Of a stretch of DNA of 64,000 nucleotides, positions 11,102 to 23,399 are shown one piece after another. Numbering within the stretch: position 1 is the first letter of the stretch; every line of letters starts with the position of its first letter. The notes under the pieces are model-generated. The model saw only the letters and a program-made list of their open reading frames with translations, had not been told where the DNA came from and did no database searches. Both the position numbers and the translations under genes were made by a program. Location of the stretch: NCBI GenBank assembly GCA_001247695.2, contig LGRX02025900.1, positions 1-64,000 of the forward strand, written 5' to 3'. The stretch is from Cymbomonas tetramitiformis (lineage: Eukaryota > Chlorophyta > Pyramimonadophyceae > Pyramimonadales > Pyramimonadaceae).

Positions 11102-11610
11102 CCAGTGGCTGCGCTCCCTACATTCTGGGAAAATCAGAAGACGCGTCTTCTGAACGTCTTCTAAATGTCTTCTGAACGTCTTCTGAGACGTCTTCCGGGT
11201 CCAGAAGACATCCAGAAGACGTCCAGAAGACGTCTTCGGCGCGTCTTCTAATGTCTACCATCTTCTGGTTTCCAGAAGACGTGCAGAAGATCTTCCGGGA
11301 AGACATCCAGAAGTTATCTTCTGGACGTCTTCTGCATGTCTTCTGAATCCCGGAAGACGTCTTCTTGATATCTTTTAGGCGTCTTCTGTACATCTTCCCG
11401 GAAGATCTTCTGGACGTCTTCTGAAACTCAGAAGATGGTAGACATTAGAAGACGCGTAGAGGACGTCTTCTGGATGTCTTCTAGATATCTTCTGGAACCC
11501 AGAAGACATCTAGAAGACATCTTCCGGAATTCAGAAGATGTACAGAAGTCATGCAGAAGACGTTCAGAAGATATCTTCTGAATGCCTTCTGCATGTCTAA
11601 TAAATTTCAA
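11102..11610. repeat. AGAAGAC-rich palindromic minisatellite
   Basis: A dense array of short units built from CAGAAGACGTC and its complement GACGTCTTCTG, in mixed orientation. The whole block can fold back on itself. A related array occurs at 13219-13820. Apparent ORFs rich in Lys, Thr and Ser are artefacts of the repeat. Confidence 0.9.
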
Positions 11611-12410
11611 CATTCGTATACGCATTCGCGAGGAATATTTTTAGGAATATTTTTAATATTTTTAAATAAGCTTGCAAGAAGGATGAGTGCAAACAAGATG
11701 TATGGCATAATACACTTCTCGCCATCCTTAACAAACATATTCTCAATGTTTGATACACGACAAGAGATGATTTATTTGTGTGGAAGGCTAAGATGCTTTG
11801 GAGACTAAAATTGCTTTAACAATATTACTTTTCAATCAAGAACCTAATCATAAGGAGGGCCACACATATTATTATCCTAACTAGCTAAGTGTCTAGAACT
11901 ACTTCACATTCATGTTCTAAACAACTAGTCTAATTACCTAGAAACGATGTTCTTCTAACATGCACACATGGCATAGGTCTTGGACCACGCAAAAACATGG
12001 GTTTTCCCCTCGCTCGTTTTTAACCGATCTGAAAAACAACGCACACCAAAATACCAACACTTAGTAGAGTGAAAACACACAATGAATACAAGCACAAATT
12101 CCTAGGAAGGGTAAGGTAAATACCTTTACTCTTCTAGTTGTGGGCGATGGGCTGAAAATGCGCTTTTCCCACTTGCTCATTTTCAGCCAATCTGAAAAAC
12201 AAAGCGCAACTCAAAACCAAAGGTTAGTAAAGCGGAAAAACACAACGCATAAAGGCAGTATTTTTTAGGTGTGACACTAGGGGATGATAGAGCAAATACC
12301 TTTACTTGTGGTGTGAAAAACAAAGCGCAACGCAAAACCAAAGGTTAGTAAAGCGCAAAAATAGTACGAGACGAAATACAAGATTACCGAAGGAAAACAA
12401 AAAGGCCTAG
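11611..12410. other. AT-rich spacer with a repeated ~100-bp motif
   Basis: No gene is seen. Three diverged copies of a segment containing TCTGAAAAACAAAGCGCAA and CCAAAGGTTAGTAAAGCG lie near 12025-12075, 12185-12250 and 12313-12360, forming a loose tandem array that leads up to the tRNA-like sequence. Confidence 0.6.
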
Positions 12411-12482
12411 TGGTGTGAGTTGGAATCGAACCAACATCATCTCGTCCAAAGGACGAGCGAGAACACATGTCTCGTTCACACC
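12411..12482 (-). tRNA. tRNA-like sequence, possible Lys(TTT), atypical
   Basis: The minus strand folds as a 72-nt cloverleaf. The acceptor is GGTGTGA/TCACACC (7 bp) followed by A. The D-arm is GAGA/TCTC with a 7-nt loop, and the anticodon arm is CTCGT/ACGAG with loop CCTTTGG. The variable region has 5 nt, and the T-arm is GTTGG/CCAAC with the canonical loop TTCGATT. Acceptor and T-arm are perfect, and the T-loop matches a B box. Against a functional tRNA: position 8 is not T, the D-loop lacks GG, position 33 is C rather than T, and no A box is visible. The nominal anticodon TTT would be lysine. It may be a tRNA pseudogene or a transferred organellar tRNA. Confidence 0.45.
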
Positions 12483-12759
12483 TCAATTAGACGCTAAGCA
12501 CGCCGAAGTGCGCGTAAAAAAAACCAAGGCACGAAAAGCACCCGCAATCACTATTGAAGTATTGCGTTGTGCAACGTTTTTCTGTTAGACGAACTATTTT
12601 AAAAGGACCACTTCACCCAGCAGCAGTCCGCGGAAAACGAGGCTGCGGTGGAATTGAGGTGGATGCAGGTGTAAAAGTGGTAGATGCAAATTTCACTTCA
12701 ACGTTAAATAAAATTCAAACTCGAACGGTCATGTCGATGTGCGGTGCGGTGCTCGTGCT

Positions 12760-12905
12760 CACTCCCCTGCGCTGCGCTGGGCCTGACGATGCGATGCGAT
12801 GCGATGCGATGCTACTGTACTGTAATGCTAGCTGACGATGACGCCTGACCACGACCGCGACCACACGCCAGCGCCACACCAGCGCAGCGCAGCGCAGCGC
12901 TGGCA
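12760..12905. repeat. GATGC/CAGCG microsatellites in inverted arrangement
   Basis: GATGC repeats at about 12788-12812 lie between a GCGCTGCGCTGGG segment (12768-12782) and a CCAGCGCAGCGCAGCGC segment (about 12876-12901). The two outer segments are inverted copies of each other, so the interval can form a hairpin. Confidence 0.7.
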
Positions 12906-13218
12906 GATTTTCCGGGTTTGCTATCCGCGGTATCGTGCAGTCATCACGTCTCACGCGACTCACTGCGCGCGTGATCGATTGTTCGACCGTTGCTAGGAGG
13001 GATGGTGCTCTAAAACAAGAGCAGTTTCTTCTACCAAATTCGTCGGCCGTTTTAACTTAGTAACTTGGTACGTTTGCCCCTCTCCCGAACAAACCACTTG
13101 TTTTTTTGCACTTCTACCTACACCACACAATTATGCCCAGTATTGTGCACCTTATATGTTTTTTTGTTTTTTCGCGATTTTTAAAGCTTTTTTCAAAAAA
13201 AAAAACAAAAAGACATAC
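12906..13218. other. Gene-free spacer
   Basis: Nothing identifiable apart from A- and T-runs near 13190-13215, just before the long palindrome. Confidence 0.5.
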
Positions 13219-13580
13219 GGAAGACACCCCAGATATCTTCTGTGCATCTTGTTACCCTCCAGAGATGTCTTTGAGGAAGACATGTCTTCTAGAAATCTGC
13301 CACTTGTAGAAGTTCCACCGAACGTCTTAACACCCCTCTTAGGGGCGTCTTCCTCATTTTTTTGACGATCTTCTACGCGTCTTCTAATGTCTACCTAGCG
13401 CCTAGGTAGACATTAGAAGACGCGTAGAAGATCGTCAAAAAAAATGAGGAAGACGCCCCGAAGAGGGGTGTTAAGACGTTTGGTGGAACTTCTACAAGTA
13501 TCAGATTTCCAGAAGACACGTCTTCCTCAAAGACATCTCTAAGACAACCGGAAGATGTACAGAAGATATCTGGGGTATCT
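13219..13580. repeat. Long inverted repeat (about 360 bp palindrome)
   Basis: The left arm runs from about 13219 (CGGAAGACACCCCAG) to 13398 and the right arm from 13402 to about 13580 (CTGGGGTATCTTCCG). They are inverted copies, with the centre at TACCTAGCGCCTAGGTA. The inner ~100 bp on each side match almost perfectly; the outer parts are slightly more diverged. The arms are made of AGAAGAC-type units. As single strand or RNA it would form one very long hairpin. Confidence 0.92.
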
Positions 13581-13825
13581 TCCGCAAGCACAGTCAAGAA
13601 GACGTCCGGAAGATGTCAAAAAAATGGCTTCCGCGTGTCTTCTGCGTGTCTTCCGCGTGTCTTCCGCACCTCTTCTGGGTTCAGGAAGACATATATTCCC
13701 CGAAGGTGTCTGGAAGATGTACAGAAGGTATCTGGGGTATCTTCCGCAAGCACAGTCCAGAAGACGTCCGGAAGATGTCGGGAGATGTCTTCCGCGTGTC
13801 TTCTGAGTGACTTCTGAACGTCTTA
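13581..13825. repeat. GTCTTCCGCGT minisatellite
   Basis: Tandem GTCTTCTGCGT/GTCTTCCGCGT units. A duplicated segment of about 70 bp containing ATCTGGGGTATCTTCCGCAA follows (13568-13587 and 13730-13749). Related to the palindrome to its left. Confidence 0.85.
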
Positions 13826-13829
13826 TGTC

Positions 13830-14424
13830 TTAAGGGTTCGCTTGGAAGCGATATGATATATGATATATAGCGAGGCTATTATGGAACGTTAATAGCTCAC
13901 GCAGCGTATGTGTGGATATGAGTGCAGTGCTTCTTCAGAAGTGACTGCTGTAGCCCAACGCTACCTCATTTTACGCAATGCCCCGCATCTCATAGATGCC
14001 ACCACAATTGGGTTGTGAACCCAAGGCATTGGTTGAACAATCAGTATCGGGTGAACGAATAAGCCATATGATACTCGCATGCTTGTTCAGAACATGCTAG
14101 AAGCGAAGATGAGTTTTCTCCGAACACTTCCGGTTCTTCAAGACTTCATCTTGCTTTGTCATCTCGATGCCACAACCTGGCCTCTCGATGACAGGTGTCA
14201 CTCAAGGTGAGTGAAGGACAAATGGTATGACTGTACATGTCATAGTCGACCGTACTGACGACTGTCATAAATGTATGACGCGACTCGACCTGTACAGTCA
14301 TGATCGACCATACTGTCGACTGTCATAATAATATATGACATGACCGACTGTCATAATAATATATGACATGACATGACATGGTATGACATGTATGACAGGT
14401 ATGACACGTATGTCATCGGTCATA
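13830..14424 (+). repeat. Terminal region of large repeat, copy 1
   Basis: Ends in the shared boundary TCATCGGTCATAACCCTGACA (about 14404-14424). The distal 200 bp (GTCGACCGTACTGACGACTG, ATGACGCGACTCGAC, ATGACATG runs) are nearly identical to 23725-23924 and 57435-57640. The proximal part has the same layout but is diverged. It carries the three-way-junction element at 13976-14031. A related copy lies inverted at 56101-56760. Confidence 0.8.
13976..14031 (+). other. Covarying three-way-junction element, copy 1
   Basis: Outer stem CAATGCC (13976-13982) pairs with GGCATTG (14025-14031). Hairpin 1 is GCATCT-CAT-AGATGC (13985-13999). The linker is CACCACAATT. Hairpin 2 is GGGTTGTGAACCC (14010-14022), extendable by TT/AA. 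Downstream comes GGTTGAAC. The same layout with different but complementary stems occurs at 23479-23537, 57196-57250 and, inverted, 56615-56674. The core does not match hammerhead, twister or tRNA consensus as far as I can judge. Confidence 0.75.
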
Positions 14425-15417
14425 ACCCTGACAGATCTCCCCTCTTAAGAGAGTTGTGTCCTCACAACGGGCATACCTTTGAATGTGTCTTTAATGTCTT
14501 TGTTGTTGTCGCTTCTTGCTGGTACCAGTCTTCTTACACCGATTTGAGGCGTCCCTCATGGTGTTTTTAGGTTATTGGGGGGAACTGAGTCCACTTTAGT
14601 CCCTCACCTTAGGCATTTAGCCATACAGGCCTTAGGATGCAGCCCACCTTTCCGGAAATCGTATCGTTGAGTGACGTTCCAAGGTTCAATGAAGAGCGTT
14701 TTCGCGATACAATCCTACGCTGGATTACTGATTGATCCACACGTTATCATGTATGTGCTAGACGATTCAAAGCATCCGAAGTCTACGTTACGGATTATTT
14801 GCGCTAGCCGTCGTCGCCTTTGCGCGATCGATGATCCCACGATTATAACGAATTATATTCGAACGATTCTCGGCTTGATATAGTGCACCCAACTCTTCCT
14901 CCCCTCCTTAAGCTACTTTGGAGGATCCTAGGCGGTGATGGGGAGCCCGATTTCGATAATAAACGAACAAAGGGGCTTGTTTTAATGCAAACGGAGCGGC
15001 CCTGCTTAACGGAATTGGACTTATAATCCTTAACCGGTCTGCTCAGCTCCTCAATATTTTTGTCCAGTACGCACGCTTTGACGAACATCTATCGCGATGA
15101 GTGAGAATGAATTCGCCACGTACTAATGTGAAATTTATTTAGTTATGTTTGTCAAGCACAACTTAGGATCACAACTCCTTCTACCTCAGTCATTATCTCC
15201 GGTAGCTTCGGATGACTGGCCAAGAATCCGATGACAAACCACGGTTTTGGCAAAGGTAGCATTAGCAGTTTTTTCACAGATATTGGTACCCGCATATGCG
15301 TATCTGTGTGAGGGTATGATTTATACAAGGCTCACTACACCTTAGCAAGGAAGGATCAATTCCTGCTCCTGTCATATCAATTTGATGCAGGGTAAAATTT
15401 GTTAGGGATATAACCCT

Positions 15418-15501
15418 GCAGTTCTCGGGTTGCAGCCCATTGCACCGAAGATGCATCGCAGTTCTTGGGATGCAGCCCTGCAGTTCTTGGGATGCAGCCC
15501 T
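15418..15501. repeat. Triplicated CAGTTCTTGGGATGCAGCCC motif
   Basis: Three copies of a ~21-bp unit (15418, 15458, 15480) with GGG-(T/A)TGCAG-CCC hairpin potential. Further copies lie near 16880, 19086, 19128, 58636, 58677, 58699, 60091, 62091 and 62132, always within the large repeat. Confidence 0.8.
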
Positions 15502-17658
15502 GATATATTTATACGACCGATGGATGAAAACCTCTTGGGTACATGTTTCCACGGCCCGATTATTTTTAGGTCGGCATTTATTGGCAAAAGTCATTGGCTA
15601 TCAGCTTTTGACTCAGAAGCCACAATGTTATAGAAGCTGCGACCTATTGTGATCATATGCGGCAGTTATGCCTTCAGCATACATAGACAATATGATTATG
15701 TGGAACTTATAATCCCACTTAAGTTGCATCATGATAAATTTATCCAGGTGTTAACAAGTGTTCAGGATTTGATAAGGGGTTGACGCCCCACAAGCCAAAG
15801 GTCACTGTCTCATAAGGCTCGCCTCAAGTGTGCGGCTTTGAGGATTAGCGTCCTGGCGAGGCACAGTCACGATGCTTCCTAGTCCAAAGAGCTGGAAATG
15901 AGAGTGCTCAAGATATCCAAAGACAGGAAGGCTTTTGGTTGGCCAGTGTTACTGTCAAGATGCTTAACCTTGATGGAATGGCATTCAGATACAAACTGTG
16001 CAACCATGCATGTGACTTATGCATTGGTGTATGACTTTGATGAATTGTCTCTTGTCATGAACCTGGAAGGAATGACAGGCAATTTAGCTAGAGTGGCGGA
16101 TTTACTCACTCGGCTTTGCTGTTTATGGAATTCGATGCCTGATGGCACAACTGGCAATCCTTTGCTCAGATGCTTTCCTCAAGACATTGGCAACAACTTG
16201 TGTGCCAGCTTCTCTAGATTTAGAAATCATGGATCAACAATTTATGAATCAAAACACATGTATCAAGGTTGATTCAATGAATCCTTCAACTCTTGAATTT
16301 CGACAATCAGCATCTCAGGCTGTTGACGTCAAAGTGATGGTCGTAAGCTTACAATATAGCTTATTCACATTTGAAAAACCATCGTTCTCCTATGTCAGTG
16401 CCCTTCATATAATATGATAGAGCCGGAGAAATGTGCATCTATGATTTCTTCATAATGAACTTTATGTGTCAATAAGTCAAATAAGACTTCATTTGATGTT
16501 TCAATCGGCATGATGTACCGTGTCATCAACTTTATGGCTGCTATACACAGATGCTGGAACTTTTGATAAGATTTTTAATCTTCCAAGCAAAATCACAATG
16601 ATGTAAATCAATTTGTGGCAGCTGTATGAAAAATGAATGAATCTATACTCTTCCTCCCCCTCGCAAAAAGAGATGTATCAAACCTATCAGATGGCGATGG
16701 AGGATGTTATTCAATCATTATGTTATGTGAAAAAATGGTTTGATAGAGAATCAGACTGAGATTACTCATCGAATGCTTTAGAGGTAACAATGTCAATCTG
16801 AACATTGATTCTCTCTACGTCATATTGGCAATATGCCTGACGATTTTGAATGTGGCAAATGCCAGATGATGTCAAATGCAGTCGTTGGGTTGCAGCCCAC
16901 ATATATTGTCAGTTCAGGGTCACTATAGTGTACCCAACTTAGACAATGATTCTGGATAATGATTGTCATGATGAACAAAGAAATCAGTGATGGTACCGAA
17001 GTTAACTTTGGTATCGAAGCTAATGGAGAGTCAATCAAGAAGTGTTTGTAATGACAACAACTTACTACGAGTTGTATTTTCGTAGTTGATGGATGGCTGA
17101 CATGTCATTTCATTATGAATAGAACATGGCATTGCCTAGTGATATGTGTATATTCTTCAGCACATGATCACTTATCTCAATGGTGCCCATTTATTTTTGG
17201 GCAAACACTATTCAGAGACTTGTTATGATAAAGAAGTATGAATGATGAATGTGTCATTTCAATCCGATAGAATTGTGACTTGTTTTATGACTATAAAATT
17301 TCTGTCACTTTCCAAAATGAGGATGAACTGTGCTTGGAGACCGTTTGCAGATTGCAGGTTTTCCAAGACTTCGTGGCCTAATGGATGAGGCAACAAATTT
17401 CTATACATTCCCGAATGAGCTTTCAAAGAGTCTTTATTCCTCAATGAAGCATGCTTGTCTTATGTGACAAAATGATATGAAATTTCAAATATGATGTCAA
17501 TCTATATGTGGATGGCTTATACCATTGTATGCTATTCCACAAATAAATAGTGATGTCAGAATAAAACTTTGGACAATTGCAACTTAGTACGAATTTGAGT
17601 GCATTCAAGTCCACTCAAATGTTCAGAATCTGAATCTAATGTACTTTTCTAGCTAAAG

Positions 17659-17865
17659 CTACCATTGACTGTCCAACATCCACTCTGGACATTGTTTCTT
17701 ACGTCTTTTGGCATCGCGCTCAGCGTTTTTCTTATTATGCAAGCGCCTCTTTGCTACTTTTTCATCCGGAACGTTGTACCGGCTACGAAACTTGCTGGTA
17801 ACTTCTTCTTCTGAGCTTTCTTCATCCAAAAGCAAAACTGGCTTCAACTTGTCTTGTTCTTTCAT
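17659..17865 (-). CDS. Small basic ORF or exon, unrecognised
   Basis: 68 codons from ATG (17865) to stop. The product has an acidic Glu/Ser patch (DEESSEEE) followed by a strongly basic segment (AKRRLHNKKNAERDAKRRKKQ-like) that looks like a nuclear-localisation or nucleic-acid-binding region. Composition is unlike the repeat-derived ORFs nearby. It lies in the one stretch (about 17650-17945) where the two large-repeat copies do not match. The bases just before ATG on the minus strand are GTCCTAG, compatible with a splice acceptor, so this may be a terminal exon. No function can be assigned. Confidence 0.4.
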   Translation of the reverse strand: MKEQDKLKPVLLLDEESSEEEVTSKFRSRYNVPDEKVAKRRLHNKKNAERDAKRRKKQCPEWMLDSQW

Positions 17866-20003
17866 CTAGGACGAATCACACAGGGATGCAGCAGACCTGC
17901 AGCATGAGAAGAAAATAAACAGCAAGAAAGTTATTATGCAAAATCACCACTGAAGGAGATGACTTTCATCATAGGATGGTATATTGGTTGTTTCACATGA
18001 CACATAGAAGATATGAATAATTCGAAGAGAATTTTGGGAAAAACATCCTGGATTGGCTGTGCTAGAGTGCTCTATGCCCAAGAATGACCGAAGAGATTAC
18101 TTGCAATTTTTCAGCCATATAGCGTGGAGGCTGCTCAACAACGGCTGGGTCATAAGCTATATAGCTATGCAGCTATGTCTGAGGCTGAATAGCCATGATT
18201 GCACAGACTCTGTCCTTTATGATGAATAGACCTTTGAGAAATGGTGTCTAAAAAATCAATTGACAACAACTCAACCTTTTGGTGTGATATAGAGCTGATG
18301 ATCTTTGTTGCACTTCAATTGTATAATGTGCACTAATGAAATGCCTCGTGATATATAATCTCACAGAATAGGCTTTGCTCAATGGCGATATGATCAGATA
18401 TGTAATGATCAAGGAAGACAAGATGGTTGGTATGGCTCATTCAGTAGGCATAATTACCTCAAAGAGATGCCAATATACGGATACATATCAAGACAAAAGG
18501 GCAATAGGCTTATTGTATAGCCTTCAAGATAGCTAGCATTTATGCTGCATTGGTCAGCTCAGTGGCTTTGACCTTTCTAGGTGTTGTACTCAGGCCGTGG
18601 CCTGCATATTGCATTGAGTAATCTTGACACCTTTAATGATCCAATCAGATGATATGTATGAAGTATCAAGAATGGTTGCCCTTTCCAATGATCATCGGTG
18701 GCAGAGGCAATAGTGCTTGCACCGTGTCAGTATACAATTCTAGTCTGGATACATGCTAGACCAGATGTATACAATGTCTAGGTCTTCAAAATCAAGCTCA
18801 TATGAATGTCATGGCTGATGTATGTGTCAACTTTCATGGAGTTCTGCATGGTTTGACTGTATATAGTCAGGCTTACCAAAACAAAAACAATGATGCAACT
18901 TACTTGTTTTATTATTTGTCTTTATTATTTATTATTTATTATTTATTTGGTTTTTAGTTGTATTTCTAGCTTATCATCTTCCCCCCTCAAGGAAATGTAT
19001 TGCTAGGCGGTTGTCAAGCGCCGTTCAAATACAACAGAGGTCCGACCTCTATGTGATGACGTGATAGCTTACTATGAAGCTGGATAGCAGTTCTCGGGAT
19101 GCAGCCCCTTGCACCGAAGGTGCATTGCAGTCGTTGGGATGCAGCCCGAATTCACGTCATCAGCGTGGGTCATATAATGCCCAAGCATGTGCTATATATA
19201 TACAACACTACCCTCCAGCGAAGTGGTTTGCTATTACCATCATTATATGCTGTGGGATGTCAATATATGATCAGAGAGCATGGATATATATATATATATG
19301 TACCATGTTTGTCAATATCGGAGAGACTATGTCTTCTTTAAAATCCTCATGACTATATGTATAATGGTGCTATACTGATGTCAACACCTTTACTCTGAGT
19401 GATTTATTGATTTCAGATGTGATGTCGTGGCAAAAAATATGTCCACGTCATTGGCACGAGTCATGTTGTGTCCATGCATACACGATCTTAGCGCAGGTCA
19501 CAATACAGTGCCCGAGCATACGTGATTTTAGCGTAGGTCACATTGTGCCTCTGTTTATTACATATGAGAATATACATTACTCATCTTTGTGAGTCTAAAC
19601 AGCATTGTGCTGATTGCAATGCTTTCTCCGGTGATTTATATATCACAGATTATACCAAATGTGGTGATCAGTCCAGTGCAATATTTTGTCACCGGAATGT
19701 ACAGGGATTGTGAATGATTGCAATCCAGCCGGAGGAATAATCTCAACAGCTTATTCTGTACTAATGAATTCATCGGAGTTATACTCATTTCGACGATTCA
19801 AAAACCCATGTTAGTGACAACAGCTCATATGAATATATAGGGTTTTTATCAAAATGATTTTATGTGATGTCAACATATTATGAACAATTCACTTGCATCT
19901 CAGGACAAAGGAGTTACGCTTGGAAGGTCTTACATGGTGGTCACCAACAGTTATCAGCTGTTATTCGGGTGCCAAATTCTGCCTTCAACACTGGGACTAT
20001 ATC

Positions 20004-22720
20004 AACCAGTCTTACAGCGATGCACTTGTCCTTCCCACTCTTATGTACGGCTATAGTGCCAAAGTGCATCAGGTGGGATATATATATATATATACATTAT
20101 ATAACTATCATCTTCTGATCCAGAAAATGCAATTAAGCATGGTATCAGGTTATATGTTATGTATATAGTTCAGCATTCCAAACTTACTCGAGAATGTAAA
20201 TGCTGAGCAAGAGTCAACTTATAGTCATTGGAATATAGTTTCCCATCCGAGTTTACATTTTATTAGTGATGGTGGATTCAACGTTGTACAGATTTCAACG
20301 TTATTTGTGGATGCAGTGATTTTATCAAAAGCAATCCATCAGAAATCACCAGATCGGAATATGAAATGGATATGTGTGAATCCTATCCACCTTCTCCCCC
20401 TTGAGGAAGTGTGAATACATATGCAGTCAGTTGTTTATATACTTTATAGCTTATAGCTTATAGCTTGCAGTCCTTATAGAAAGCAGCTCATACAGTTTTA
20501 GGGTTGTTGCCCATTGTATTATCATGTCTATGATGATTTAGCATGATATAATAATGCCAAAAAACGAAGTTTTTCCAAATAATGGCAGTATTTTAGGGCA
20601 TGTGTGGTTACAGTGGCCCTATTACCCAATACAGTGTTTAGGTTGTTACTTGCTATCAGTAACCCTAATACTGGCAAAAAATAAGCAGTATAACGATTTT
20701 GCCAAGATTTTTAGGCAAAACTGCATTCAATACCTAAGTGAATGTTAGGTGATTTTCAGAGGGTACGTTATACCCCTCACACACACATTAAAATATTAGG
20801 GTGTTACAGGGTGTTACACGTGTTATGTCTTTCAGGAATTGTTATTTGATAGATAAATATCCATTATAGCAAAAAAAATCAATCCCGAATTTGCAAAAGA
20901 TTACACGTACAGCATTTTGACCGATTTTTCGTTACAGCCAATATGTTTACCCTATATATTACACACCTAATATCTAGGGTGTTACACGAAATATGACATG
21001 TGTCATTATGATTTTCTCATACCTCAATAGGTATAAAATCATATTATCAAATAAAATAGGGTCCGATTTTCAATTTTCAAATCTATCGCAAACGGATTTT
21101 ACCTATTTTGGCCGTTTTTGGCTTTATGTATATATATATATATACATATCTCTGTGTGTGTGTGGACTGCAAAGTACAGAAACACTGCAAATCACTTTTC
21201 CTTTGCACATGACAAATTTCATGGCATAAAAGTGAATTATGCTGCATATCAACATCTGTGGTTGATCACATTTCTGGGGTTTACTGATTTAAACCCATGG
21301 AGGCAAATGCACTCTCTGGTGATTTTTAAGATATATCAACTGTAAATGAATTCACAGTTGTGTCAGATCCTAAGATATTTGGATGTATACAACGAGTATA
21401 TCAAGTGATATCTCTATGTTCAAATACATCTGGACACTGCTAGATGTAATCTAAGCAGTTTTTACACAACACAATGTTTGTGTATATGTACGTCCATAAC
21501 CACCTTTTGTCAATTCATGTATGGTTGCTGATCTGAGTTGGTACATGCATGTGAGTGATCAGTTCTGCATCAACTGTCATAATGCAATGTAGATTTTGAT
21601 GTTGCTCCAGCGATAGTGAATATGGCAGTGCTCAGCAGTTACCAGCTGCATATTGAGCACTGATACTGCCTTCGGGTCTGGAGATATTCTCCATCCAGCC
21701 CTACAGCATGTTGTTTAATCCTGTTACCATTACTATCGCCATCGCTGACATCCAGTACGCACATGTGTTTACTGGATGTTATCTACATTATTGTATACAT
21801 TGTTATTGGTATATTCACTTTGAGTCAGTGAATGTCAATGTATAATGAATGCTAGTGTTTGTGCAGTGTATAGTACTGCTGATTAGTACTAGTGTGTGTG
21901 TGTGTATTTGTTTGCACACACTTTGCAGTATTTTTATGGATATCACAATATCCTAACAGCTTATCATGCAGATTGTCAGCATACCACGTACTGATTATAT
22001 CTAACATGATATATATAGTTTAGGGATTGTTGTAATTCCATGATAATCTCATTACGATATGAGTTGCTGATAAATTTCACATGAAGCTCAGGTGAGCATT
22101 CCTTCAAGTAATCCACCATAGAATGTACGTGTTATCTGGAGAGCATCTCGGCTCCACCAGGGCACGACAAACTTATTATGGTGTTATGATTACTGTCAGG
22201 CACCCTTTGCAACATGGATTCTAATATAGTTTAGCATTCACTGCAATATGCTTATGCTCTATTTAATACAGCTGTTATCGTGATCAAGCTGTTCAATATA
22301 ATAAAGTATGTAACATTTACAACACTGCAATCATTCAGAACAAAATGTGTGCATGATATAGAAGTATATGCACTGTGTATTAATGATTGCTGTAAGTGAA
22401 ATGAGTGTATATGTGTGTGTGCTGATCTGCACACACATGTTGTGCATAGATCATTGTGCTGCCATCGAGCATTCCTCGCAATTTATGAAATCATGAAAGG
22501 TATATATTATGCTGACAGGCCATAAATCATTGCACGCAGTGATTGTAAACAGTGCGTAAAGATGATTTGCAAAAATCGCTGATGTATGTTGTATACAAAT
22601 GTGAGTGCGCTGCTGATGACAAGTATGAATTGTCGTCGCCATTCATTAGCATATGATACAGCATATTTTTCAAACGTGATTCATGTGAGCGCGCGCATGC
22701 TGCGATCAACTTCTGCAAAT
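20004..22720. other. AT-rich interval without genes
   Basis: No ORF of substance. It contains TATATATA runs (about 20078, 21126), a CACACA/TGTGTG run and repeated short phrases such as GGGTGTTACA (20800-20990). There is a further CAGTTTTAGGGTTGTTGCCC motif near 20495. Confidence 0.5.
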
Positions 22721-22724
22721 ATGT

Positions 22725-22905
22725 GACCATCGCGCAGTATGCGACCATCGCGCATGCTGCCATCTGCAATTTAGTAACAATCGCGCAGTATGCGAACATC
22801 GCGCATGCTGCCATCTGCAATTTAGTAACAATCGCGCAGTATGCAAACATCGCGCATGCTGCCATCTGCAATTTAGTAACAATCGCGCAGTATGCATGTA
22901 TGAAG
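22725..22905. repeat. 51-bp tandem repeat
   Basis: Three and a half units of 51 bp containing GCATGCTGCCATCTGCAATT (starts 22752, 22803, 22854). Because 51 is divisible by three and the unit lacks stops in several frames, ORFs of 70-164 codons open on both strands. I regard those as artefacts. Confidence 0.9.
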
Positions 22906-23399
22906 CCGTATAAAAGCCATTCAGTGCAATCATAAAAATTGCGATACTGCGCTGATGATTCTACCGCGCGGAAACGATTCCGCCGACAATTCATCGCATC
23001 CGCGAACATGCATATATCCATGAACCATTTATCGTGTACATTTCATTGTTGCGCCGATATATGCCATATGCACACCTTATCGCGTATGTGTGCGATCAGC
23101 TGTTGTGCAAGTGCGCTGCGGAAAATCTCCTCGCGCAATTTATGCGTTGTCAATATGCGAGCGTATTTATTGTTCGGTTTGTAGATATTCAGTATTTGCG
23201 AACGCTGTCGTATATGCGCCCTCCTGCAAACCTGCGAACAATATTAAGTATGCTACGCTTCTATCACTGCACCCACTTGAGTTCTCGAGTGTCGCGCCTT
23301 GACGACTTTTAGAATACCACTCTTAAGGGCTGAGCTATGCAAGCCCTGTTATAATATTCAATATTATCAATAATCACTGTGCAGTTGAACAGCTTACAC

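Larger units (their letters stand above)
14425..20003 (+). repeat. Large dispersed repeat, copy 1 (about 5.6 kb)
   Basis: Near-colinear with 57641-63015 in direct orientation, from GATCTCCCCTCTTAAGAG to GCCAAATTCTGCCTTCA. It differs mainly by indels and at 17650-17945, where the two copies have unrelated sequence. No long ORF is conserved between copies; short ORFs (for example 15898-16272) acquire stops in the partner, so I treat the repeat as non-coding. It contains several copies of a GGGATGCAGCCC motif. Its nature (old transposon body or segmental duplication) is open. Confidence 0.88.

Noticed and set aside
13976..14031. Hammerhead, twister or tRNA identity for the three-way-junction element
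   Set aside because: The junction lacks the hammerhead CUGAUGA/GAAA core and the twister core, and hairpin 2 has a 3-nt loop unlike a tRNA arm. Left as an unnamed structured element.
15898..16272. 124-codon ORF in the large repeat as a gene
   Set aside because: The partner copy at 59100-59310 shares the N-terminal part but is cut by a stop, and substitutions do not favour synonymous positions by eye.
22527..23021. 164-codon minus-strand ORF
   Set aside because: It spans the 51-bp tandem repeat, whose length is divisible by three; ORFs open on both strands for the same reason.
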